Below are positions 24,704 to 31,879 of a stretch of DNA of 64,000 nucleotides, in pieces. Source of the stretch: DATMRF01 sp035566435 (GTDB lineage: Bacteria; Verrucomicrobiota; Verrucomicrobiia; Limisphaerales; UBA8199); assembly GCA_035566435.1 (NCBI GenBank), contig DATMRF010000085.1:1-64000 (forward strand), written 5' to 3'. The notes beneath the pieces are model-generated. The model searched no databases, was not told where the DNA came from, and saw only the letters and a list, made by a program, of their open reading frames with translations. The position numbers were made by a program, and so were the translations under genes. Numbering within the stretch: position 1 is the stretch's first letter; every line of letters begins with the position of its first letter.

Positions 24704-24910
24704 CTACAGGTGGGAGCCGGCGCTTTCGACAGGGGCAACCGGGATGTGCTCTAACTTACGGGCGGAGATATCGCGCGCGATGGCCACCAACTCCTCGGGG
24801 GTCAATTCGTCTTCGAAGATGGCAAAACTCCCGCCGGTCGTCTTGGCATAAAGGCGGCGCGCGCCGAGCTCATAGACTTCGATTTCCGGCGGCAGATGTT
24901 GCTCATTCAC
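24704..24910 (-). CDS. Small conserved-looking hypothetical protein
   Basis: A GTG at 24910 opens a 68-residue frame whose product reads like a folded alpha/beta protein: 'EIEVYELGARRLYAKTTGGSFAIFEDELTPEELVAIARDISARKLEHI'. Regular spacing of hydrophobic and charged residues favours a real gene. The frame is open 12 codons further to a TTG at 24946. I recognise no family. The end of the gene overlaps GC-rich sequence that resembles REP elements. Confidence 0.5.
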   Translation of the reverse strand: MNEQHLPPEIEVYELGARRLYAKTTGGSFAIFEDELTPEELVAIARDISARKLEHIPVAPVESAGSHL

Positions 24911-25114
24911 GCTGGCAGATGTACGGCCCGGGCCGCAACTTCGCAAACTCTAGTTGTTAACATTTTATCCACCGAGGTCTCATTTGCGCTGTCTCACCCT
25001 TTTCTTTTTGCGCGTCGCGCGCCGCCGGAAAAAACGGCTTTTGGCCAGCAGAGGAGTATGGTATGTTGTTAGCGGCAAATTCAAAGAGAAAGCGAGTCGC
25101 AGAGACACCGAGAT

Positions 25115-26413
25115 TTGAAAGCACTCATTGAGACCAGGAACCGCCGCACGGAACGGGTTTTTCTCGTCGGCGTGGAACTCAAATCGCGGAACAGTTGGGG
25201 CTCGCGGGATTCGTTGGAGGAGCTTTCCCAACTGGCGACTACTGCCGGGGCCGAAGTCGTTGGGGACGGCTTGCAGAAAATGGCCGCGCCGTGCGCCACG
25301 ACTTTCATCGGAAAAGGGAAGGCCGGCGAATTTGCCGAGCACTGCCGCAGCGCGGACGTCGATACGGTCATCTTCGACGACGAGCTCTCCCCGGCGCAGA
25401 GCCGAAACCTGGAAAAAGTCTTCAACTGCAAGGTGCTCGACCGGACCTCGCTGATCCTGGACATTTTCGCCCAGCGCGCCCACACTCGTGAGGGCAAGTT
25501 GCAGGTCGAGTTGGCGCAGCTTCAACATTTATTGCCGCGGCTGACGGGCTTTTGGGGGCACTTGTCCCGGCAAAAAGGCGGCATCGGAATGCGCGGTGGG
25601 GAAGGTGAGACGCAGTTGGAGACCGATCGGCGCAGGGTGCAGGACCGCATCGCGCGAATCGCGCGAGAGCTCGAGGTGGTGCGCCGCCAGCGCTCGACCC
25701 AGCGCCAGGCCCGCCAGCGCAATCACTGGGCCCTGGCCTCGATCGTCGGCTATACCAACGCTGGCAAGTCCACCTTGCTCAACACCCTCACCGGCGCGCA
25801 GGTTCTTGCCGAAGACAAGCTTTTTGCGACGCTCGATCCGACCACGCGCCGTTTGCGGCTGCCGACCAACCAGAACGTCCTGCTTACCGATACAGTGGGG
25901 TTTATCCGCAAGCTGCCCCATGGGCTAGTCGAGGCCTTCAAAGCCACGCTTGAAGAAGTCGTCCAGGCCGATCTGCTGCTCCACATTGTCGATGTCAGTC
26001 ATCCCCAGGCCGATGAGCAGGTTCAAGCCGTCGATGCAGTCTTGCACGAGATCGGCGCCACAGGGAAGCCGACACTGATGGTGTTCAACAAAATCGATCA
26101 GCTTAACGGCAACCAAAGCATGCTGAGCCGCTTTCTCGAGCGGCATCCCCACGGCGTTGCCATTTCTGCCGCCAACGGCGAAGGGATCGCTGCCCTGCTG
26201 GCGCAACTCGGCAGCCAGTTGCGCCCGATTCGGGAATTCATGGAACTCGCGGTGCCTCATGACCAGGCGAGTGTTATCGCCCGGCTGCATGAAGTCGCCC
26301 AGGTCGTCGAACGCAATTACGAGGGTAACACTGCCCGTTTCAAGGCCCGCATCCCGCCGCACTTGCACGACGAGTTCGCGCAGTTCTTTATTCGCGAGTT
26401 GCAAACGGCGTGA
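25115..26413 (+). CDS. hflX: GTPase HflX
   Basis: The 432-residue protein has the HflX N-terminal domain ('ATTFIGKGKAGEFAEHC', 'VIFDDELSPAQSRNLEK', 'VLDRTSLILDIFAQRAHTREGKLQVELA'). A glycine-rich linker follows ('GGIGMRGGEGETQLETDRR'), then a TRAFAC GTPase domain with G1 G212-Y-T-N-A-G-K-S-T220, G3 D-T-V-G-F and G4 N-K-I-D. It binds 50S subunits and rescues or splits stalled ribosomes in other bacteria. The start is a TTG at 25115; no upstream ATG in frame fits better. Confidence 0.93.
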   Translation: MKALIETRNRRTERVFLVGVELKSRNSWGSRDSLEELSQLATTAGAEVVGDGLQKMAAPCATTFIGKGKAGEFAEHCRSADVDTVIFDDELSPAQSRNLEKVFNCKVLDRTSLILDIFAQRAHTREGKLQVELAQLQHLLPRLTGFWGHLSRQKGGIGMRGGEGETQLETDRRRVQDRIARIARELEVVRRQRSTQRQARQRNHWALASIVGYTNAGKSTLLNTLTGAQVLAEDKLFATLDPTTRRLRLPTNQNVLLTDTVGFIRKLPHGLVEAFKATLEEVVQADLLLHIVDVSHPQADEQVQAVDAVLHEIGATGKPTLMVFNKIDQLNGNQSMLSRFLERHPHGVAISAANGEGIAALLAQLGSQLRPIREFMELAVPHDQASVIARLHEVAQVVERNYEGNTARFKARIPPHLHDEFAQFFIRELQTA

Positions 26414-26573
26414 CGGCTCGGGCGTCTAATCGTTAGAAATGCACAGGGGTTAAAATGCAGGCCACCGATCGGAGACCTGTGACGTGTGGCACTGGAACCT
26501 GCCCTCCACCCGTTTCAACGTTTTTAACGATTTGGATTGCTCACTCAGGCTCGCTTTTGCTTAAGTGCGGACC

Positions 26574-27284
26574 ATGAGCCGTGGGCTGCTGATTAAGGAA
26601 TTGCCATACAACGAACGGCCGCGTGAACGGCTGGCCGCCGAGGGTCCGGACAAACTCAAGAACTCGGAATTCATCGCCATCCTGTTGCGCACCGGCACCC
26701 AGGGCGCCTCTGCTCTTGAGATCGGGCGGGAATTACTCGCCCGGTTCGGGACGCTGGACAACCTTTCCCGCGCTTCCATCCAGGATTTGTGCCAGGTGAA
26801 GGGCGTCGGACGCGACAAAGCGGTTACGCTTGTCGCCGCGTTCAGCCTCGCGCGCCAAATGGCAAAGGAAATCCGCCAGGAATCTCCCACGCTCGATACC
26901 CCGGAGCGAATTGCGGACCTACTGCGCGAGGAGAACCGCGCCTACGAGGTCGAAAACTTCCAGGTCATCCTGCTGAACACGCGCCGCAAACTGATCCGCG
27001 TCGAAAGAATTTCTCAGGGCACGCTCGACACCATTCTGGTCCACCCGCGCGAAGTGTTTAAGCCGGCCATTGCCGCGGGCGCCGCCGCCGTGGTGCTCGC
27101 GCACAACCACCCGAGCGGGGACCCCTCCCCGTCCGACGCGGACATCAAGGTCACGCGCGACCTCATTCGCGCCGGCCAGTTGCTCAAGATCGAGGTTCTC
27201 GACCACGTCATCCTCGGCCGCGCTTCGCAAGAACGCCTAAGAGATTTCATCTCCCTCCGCGAGCTCGGCTATTTCTATTCCTGA
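26574..27284 (+). CDS. radC: RadC-family JAB domain protein
   Basis: The 236-residue protein has the RadC layout: a UPF0758 N-terminus ('LPYNERPRERLAAEGPDKL'), a helix-hairpin-helix ('LCQVKGVGRDKAVTLVAAF') and a JAB/MPN metal site (H-N-H-P-S-G-D near residue 175). RadC is widespread, but its biochemical role is unsettled. The ATG at 26574 gives the usual M-S-R-G start; an upstream GTG at 26565 is in frame. An imperfect hairpin (27346-27368) lies downstream. Confidence 0.92.
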   Translation: MSRGLLIKELPYNERPRERLAAEGPDKLKNSEFIAILLRTGTQGASALEIGRELLARFGTLDNLSRASIQDLCQVKGVGRDKAVTLVAAFSLARQMAKEIRQESPTLDTPERIADLLREENRAYEVENFQVILLNTRRKLIRVERISQGTLDTILVHPREVFKPAIAAGAAAVVLAHNHPSGDPSPSDADIKVTRDLIRAGQLLKIEVLDHVILGRASQERLRDFISLRELGYFYS

Positions 27285-27345
27285 TAGGGCCTTGCACAGC
27301 ACTCCATCCCCTCACCGGCTTTGTTACGTCGAGCCCCACCGCCGC

Positions 27346-27368
27346 CGTGTAGTCTAACCCCCTACACG
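27346..27368. terminator. Hairpin downstream of radC
   Basis: CGTGTAG at 27346-27352 pairs with CTACACG at 27362-27368 across a 9-base loop, 62 bases after the radC stop. No T-run follows, so it could be a weak or Rho-assisted terminator, or simply a repeat. Confidence 0.35.
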
Positions 27369-27496
27369 ACTTTCCATGGTTCCCTGACTGACAACCGGCC
27401 TCTGGCCAGCTAGAAGTTAGGCTGCGTCATTACCCATCATGCGGCAACCCGATGAAAGCCTTCTCGGCTGGCTCACGCGCCGGTGGGCGAGCGCGA

Positions 27497-27523
27497 TGCG
27501 TGATTCTCACGCAAAATGCGTGA
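27497..27523. promoter_or_regulatory. Phased TGCGTGA operator-like array
   Basis: TGCGTGATTCTCACGCA at 27497-27513 is a perfect 7-3-7 palindrome. A third half-site TGCGTGA follows at 27517-27523. The three half-sites start 10 bp apart, one helical turn each. The array is about 470 bases upstream of the pilM-like start, in the only large gap before a 30-kb co-directional gene run. Confidence 0.55.
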
Positions 27524-27993
27524 AAATTTACCGCTTTCGCCCAGACCAAACACGCTTTTCCGAGGTTTTCGAGGCGAAACTCTGGTGGCACCGTCTGTGC
27601 TTTAGGAAATCCAGCGCTTGCGGTTGGAGCCCCAACCCCTCGACCTCAAGCAACATGAATATCGATCCCGCAGCGTCAGGAAAACTCTGCTCATTGCTGG
27701 CGAGCAGAGCGTTTTTGCTTTTTGAAAGGAGCCGCAGTTTCGAGAACGCCTCACAAGACTGCGCCTCCACGATAGCGCCTCCGGGCAGTCTCTGTATCGA
27801 GAGGAAGGCTGGGTCACAACCGCCGGGCAAGGTTTCCGGCAGTGATTTTTTGAACCAAACGGCTCGCCGGTTCGTTTTTTTGCTTTTATATTTGACCCAT
27901 GGTTTGATTTTCGATAACCGTCACGGGCTGCCTAACAAGTTCGAAGGCTCCCTGGGCGGCACAAACTTGTCGGCCCTTATGCCACAACAGTAA

Positions 27994-29916
27994 ATGCTGA
28001 AATCGAAATCATTTCTCGCCGTAGATTTTGGGGCAGGCAGCCTTAAGCTGGCCGAGTTCGAAGTTAACGAGGCCGGCGGTTTGCGCCTGAAGCAGTACGG
28101 CTTCAAATCCCTCGGCGCAGAGGGCGCGCAGGAAACCACGCGTGAAGCCACGATTCAGAAGGCGCTGCAGGACATGCTCGCCGAAAAGGGGATCAAGGCC
28201 AACACCGTCAACGTCTGCGCCCCGGGCTTTCACGTCTTCTCAAAATTCGTCAAATTGCCTCCGGTCGATGCCGGCAAAGTCACCCAGATTATTCAGTACG
28301 AAGCGCAGCAAAACGTGCCGTTCCCGCTCGAGGAAGTCGTTTGGGATTACCAGATTCTGGGCTCGACTCCCGGCGGCGAGCTGGAAGTGCTGCTGGTGGC
28401 CATCAAGGCCGATATCGTCGAGGGCCTGTTCCGGGTCACCGAAGGCGCCGGCCTTCACCTGCAACTGTGCGACGTGTCCCCCGCCGCCCTCTGCAACGCT
28501 TTTCGCTATAATTACGGCGACCTCGAGGATTGCACCATGCTGCTGGACATCGGGGCCAAGACCAGCAACCTGCTGTTCTTCGAGAAGGGCAAGGTTTTCT
28601 CGCGCAGCATCAATTTGGGCGCCAACTCGATCACCCAGGATTTCGCCAACGAGTCAAAAAAGAAATTCGACGTCGCGGAAAAAATCAAAATCGAGGAAGG
28701 CTTCGTCAGCCTGGGCGGCGCCTACGAAGAGCCGGAGAACCAGGACCAGGCGGCCATTTCGAAGATCGCTCGCCAGTTCATGACGCGGCTGCACATCCAG
28801 GTCAACCAAACCATGCAGTTCTACCGCGGCCAGCAAGGCGGCTCGGCCCCGGCCCGTCTCTTCCTCTCAGGCGGCGCTTCCATCATGCCGTACACGGCCC
28901 AGTTCTTCGCCGAAAAGCTGAACGTCCCGGTCGAATACTTCAACCCGCTCCGCAACATCCAGATCGACCCGGCTATCAATCTCGAGGATTTGGCGCGAGT
29001 GGCTCATTCGCTCGGCGAGGTTGTCGGCCTGGGCTTGCGCAACCTCGCTCATTGCCCGGTAGAGCTGAACCTCATGCCCGAGAGCACCCTCAAATGGCAG
29101 AGCTTCAACCAGAAAAAGCCTTACCTGATCGCGACCGTGTTCAGCCTGGTCGCGGTCGTCGCCGCCATCGGGCTCCTCTTTAAACAACTGGCCAGCGCCA
29201 AACAGAACGCCCTCGACAAAGTCCACCCGGAAGTTGAACTGCAGGAAGGGAAATCGCAAAAGCTGACCGCTGCGCTCAACGACCAAAAGAAAACCCAAAA
29301 AGATGTCGATCAATTCGTCATCTGGCTGAACGATCGCTACTACTGGCCGGTGGTCATGACCGAGCTGCGCGGCGCTATCATCGCGGTCGAACGCGACAGG
29401 GAAAGCAAGCTTCACACTCCTACCGGCCTTTGGATAGAAAACTTCATCACTGCCGAGCCGCGCAACGACACCGACCTCTCCGGCGGCATGTCTGCAACTC
29501 CGAATCCTTCCTATTTTACGGGGGGTGCGGATGCCGCGACCCAGGAAATGCTCGCCCGCCGGTACGGTATCCGGCCGCGGGGTCCCGCGGCGGCGGCGCC
29601 GCCGCCGCCGCCCGCCGACACGGCGACGGCCTCGGCTGACGGCACCACGCCCAGGAAGCCCAAAGGCGACACCAACGAAGTGTCGAGCATCACCGTCACT
29701 TTCCGGGCTGTGGGCCTGACCGCGGTCGATGCCAATGCGAACAAAGACATCTATTACGCCGTGCTGGACCAATTACGTAGCAACCCTTTATTTGACAAAG
29801 ATGAAACGAATGGCGATGGCAACATCGGCGCCGAGGAACCGCTGACCAGCACCACGTGGCCGGGCACTTTCACGTTTAAGATCATCGTCGGGCTCAAGCA
29901 CCCGCTCAAGCTTTAG
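27994..29916 (+). CDS. PilM-PilN fusion, type IV pilus-like inner-membrane platform protein
   Basis: The 640-residue protein begins with an actin-like PilM domain (residues 1-345): 'FLAVDFGAGSLKLAEF' phosphate-1 loop, 'MLLDIGAKTSNLLFF' phosphate-2 loop and 'LFLSGGASIMPYTAQFF' adenosine motif. At residues 356-362 comes V-E-L-N-L-M-P, the I-N-L-L-P-like opening of PilN, then a membrane helix (about 376-396), a coiled region, and a Pro/Ala-rich segment after M519-L-A-R-R-Y-G-I526. The C-terminal 80 residues look like a PilN ferredoxin-like fold. In classical systems PilM and PilN are separate proteins that bind each other, so this is a natural fusion of partners. It matches the role of Amuc_1101 (PilM/FtsA-like) in Akkermansia. 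It is the first gene of the cluster; the next starts one base after its stop. Confidence 0.85.
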   Translation: MLKSKSFLAVDFGAGSLKLAEFEVNEAGGLRLKQYGFKSLGAEGAQETTREATIQKALQDMLAEKGIKANTVNVCAPGFHVFSKFVKLPPVDAGKVTQIIQYEAQQNVPFPLEEVVWDYQILGSTPGGELEVLLVAIKADIVEGLFRVTEGAGLHLQLCDVSPAALCNAFRYNYGDLEDCTMLLDIGAKTSNLLFFEKGKVFSRSINLGANSITQDFANESKKKFDVAEKIKIEEGFVSLGGAYEEPENQDQAAISKIARQFMTRLHIQVNQTMQFYRGQQGGSAPARLFLSGGASIMPYTAQFFAEKLNVPVEYFNPLRNIQIDPAINLEDLARVAHSLGEVVGLGLRNLAHCPVELNLMPESTLKWQSFNQKKPYLIATVFSLVAVVAAIGLLFKQLASAKQNALDKVHPEVELQEGKSQKLTAALNDQKKTQKDVDQFVIWLNDRYYWPVVMTELRGAIIAVERDRESKLHTPTGLWIENFITAEPRNDTDLSGGMSATPNPSYFTGGADAATQEMLARRYGIRPRGPAAAAPPPPPADTATASADGTTPRKPKGDTNEVSSITVTFRAVGLTAVDANANKDIYYAVLDQLRSNPLFDKDETNGDGNIGAEEPLTSTTWPGTFTFKIIVGLKHPLKL

Positions 29917-29917
29917 T

Positions 29918-31030
29918 ATGGCGTGGATCAAACGCAACCTGTACTTCGTCGTTGGCAGTGTCGTTGCCTTGGTGTTGATGGGGCTGGCGGGCTATTTCCT
30001 TTACTCCCAATGGGCCGTCAACAACCAGATCCTCGCCAGCCTCAACGACGATTACGAGAAACTGCGCCGCCTCAACAGCGCGCCCATCCACCCGGGCTCC
30101 GGCCAGGTGGACAACATCAAGCTGGCCAAAGAACAACGCGACCAGTTGCGCGAGTTCCTCAAGAAACCGCGCGCCTATTTTCTGCGCATCCCCCCCATCC
30201 CCGACCAACCCACGCTCAGCGACCAGGATTTCACCTCTGCCCTAAGCCATACTCTCGATCAAATGCAGAGGGACGCCACGAACGCTAGCGTCACTTTGCC
30301 CCCCAACTACGCTTTCTCGTTCGAAGCCCAGCGACCCAAGGTCCGGTTTGCCGTCGGCAGCCTCGGACCACTCGCGACGCAGCTCGGCGAAATCAAGGCC
30401 GTTTGCGACCTTCTCTTTCAAGCCAAGATCAATTCCCTTGATAACATCCGCCGCGAGCGCGTTTCGGCTGACGACAACAGCGGGCCGCAAACGGACTACC
30501 TGCCGGAGCACTCCACCACCAACGAATTGGCGGTGCTCACCCCTTACGAGATGACCTTTCGTTCCTTCAGCTCGGAATTGGCGGCGGTGCTGGCCGGCTT
30601 CACCGGTTCCTCGAATGGTTTTGTCATCAAGACGATCAACGTCGAGCCCGCGCCCGCGACAGCCGAAGCGACCGCGACGACGCCGTATGCGCAGTATGTC
30701 CCCATGCCCTCCGTGGTGACCGCCCCGATGCCGCAAAACGAGTCCACCGCGGCGATCATGGCGCGCCGCTACGGCATTGGTGGGGGTGGCGGCCCATCGA
30801 TGGCTTCCCGCTATGGCGGAGGTGGCGGCGCGGCCGACCTTGGCGGCATTCCCTTGCGTCCGCTTCAACCGGGCGGCCAGACAGTTTACCCGGCCTATCA
30901 AACGCCGCAGCCCCAGCCGGGCGTTGCGTCCGCCGCCGCCGCCAACACCGCGCTGGCGCCCGCTTTGGACGAGAGGCAACTCAAGGTCACGATGTACCTC
31001 ATCGTGGTAAAACTGCTCCCTCCTAAGTAA
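29918..31030 (+). CDS. PilO-like / Amuc_1100-type membrane protein
   Basis: The 370-residue protein has one N-terminal membrane helix (about residues 7-27) and then a coiled coil ('NNQILASLNDDYEKLRRLNS') and alpha/beta periplasmic domains. This is the layout of PilO and of Akkermansia Amuc_1100. A low-complexity Gly- and Pro-rich segment (about 285-345) begins with M281-A-R-R-Y-G-I287, the same motif seen in the upstream PilM-PilN fusion. The last 15 residues form a strand that could complete a fold. By position and topology it should pair with the PilN part and link the inner membrane to the PilP-like protein downstream. Assignment rests on context and architecture more than on sequence identity. 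Confidence 0.7.
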   Translation: MAWIKRNLYFVVGSVVALVLMGLAGYFLYSQWAVNNQILASLNDDYEKLRRLNSAPIHPGSGQVDNIKLAKEQRDQLREFLKKPRAYFLRIPPIPDQPTLSDQDFTSALSHTLDQMQRDATNASVTLPPNYAFSFEAQRPKVRFAVGSLGPLATQLGEIKAVCDLLFQAKINSLDNIRRERVSADDNSGPQTDYLPEHSTTNELAVLTPYEMTFRSFSSELAAVLAGFTGSSNGFVIKTINVEPAPATAEATATTPYAQYVPMPSVVTAPMPQNESTAAIMARRYGIGGGGGPSMASRYGGGGGAADLGGIPLRPLQPGGQTVYPAYQTPQPQPGVASAAAANTALAPALDERQLKVTMYLIVVKLLPPK

Positions 31031-31037
31031 AGTCGCG

Positions 31038-31841
31038 ATGGATTTCCTCAAGAAAAACTACGAAAAGCTCCTCCTCGGAGTCGTCCTGCTGGGCCTGCTC
31101 GTCGCGGTTGGTTTCATGCTCGTCGTCATCTCCAACGAACAGCAGCGGCTCACCGACCTCACCGCGGGAGTTCTGCATCCGAAGGTCAAGCCCCTCACCA
31201 ACCTCGATTTAACCCTTCCTGATGCTGCCCTCCAGCGCGTCGCGACGCCCGCCGCAATCGATTTCGGACCGCCCAACCGGCTGTTCAATCCCATGCCGTG
31301 GCAAAAGCGCGACCGCCTCATCCCGGCCTCCAAAGTCGGTCCCAATGCCATCGCCGTCACCAACATCACACCTCTCTACCTGAGGCTCACACTGGATAAG
31401 ATCGAGCCCTCCGATACCGGCGTCAAATATCTGATCGGGATTGAAAAGCAGGCGGCCACGACCCCCGCGCAGCGCGGCAAAAAGGAGACCTATTGCAAGC
31501 TCAACGATAAGAACGACACGTTCCAATTGATCGAGGTAAAGGGCAAACCGGATGACCCGGACCGGCTCGTAGTGCAGTTGAATGACACCGGCGAAAAGGC
31601 GGTCATCGCCAAAGGCGACGATGGCAAATACCAGACTTTCGCCCGCGTCGATGGCTATATGGCCGACCTCTACTACGCCGTCGATCGTAAACCCTGGCCG
31701 GCCCGCCGCATCAATTCCCAGCCCCCGCTTTCCTGCAACGGCGAGGAGTACAATATCGTTGCGATTAATCAGAACGAAGTTGTATTGTCCGCCAAATCCA
31801 ACGGCAAGAAATGGACTCTCAAACGCAGCACCACACTCTGA
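31038..31841 (+). CDS. PilP-like / Amuc_1099-type membrane protein
   Basis: The 267-residue protein has a short cytoplasmic start ('MDFLKKNYEKLL'), a membrane helix (about 13-30) and a periplasmic part rich in beta strands. The C-terminus 'EEYNIVAINQNEVVLSAKSNGKKWTLKR' resembles the beta domain of PilP that contacts the secretin. It lies between the PilO-like gene (7 bases upstream) and the secretin gene (about 38 bases downstream), exactly where pilP sits in pilMNOPQ operons. I infer that it bridges the inner-membrane complex and the secretin. Confidence 0.65.
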   Translation: MDFLKKNYEKLLLGVVLLGLLVAVGFMLVVISNEQQRLTDLTAGVLHPKVKPLTNLDLTLPDAALQRVATPAAIDFGPPNRLFNPMPWQKRDRLIPASKVGPNAIAVTNITPLYLRLTLDKIEPSDTGVKYLIGIEKQAATTPAQRGKKETYCKLNDKNDTFQLIEVKGKPDDPDRLVVQLNDTGEKAVIAKGDDGKYQTFARVDGYMADLYYAVDRKPWPARRINSQPPLSCNGEEYNIVAINQNEVVLSAKSNGKKWTLKRSTTL

Positions 31842-31879
31842 ACCGCGTTGATTTTTTACTGAACGCCAGCCCACCCACA

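Larger units (their letters stand above)
27285..27993. other. Long leader region upstream of the pilus cluster
   Basis: About 700 bases without a convincing gene. A 184-codon open frame (27439-27993) has Arg-, Ser- and Cys-rich composition, no domain and no ribosome-binding site. I treat the region as a regulatory leader. It holds a hairpin (27346-27368), the TGCGTGA palindromic array (27497-27523) and an AT-rich stretch around 27870-27915 containing a TTGACC at 27892 that could be a -35 element. Confidence 0.55.

Noticed and set aside
24964..24972. TTATCCACC, one base from a DnaA box
   Set aside because: A single site without a cluster, AT-rich unwinding region or dnaA/dnaN neighbours does not support an origin, although dnaB lies a few kb away.
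27439..27993. 184-codon open frame before pilM
   Set aside because: Composition is typical of out-of-frame GC-rich DNA, with no domain, no ribosome-binding site and embedded palindromes; the region is better read as a leader.
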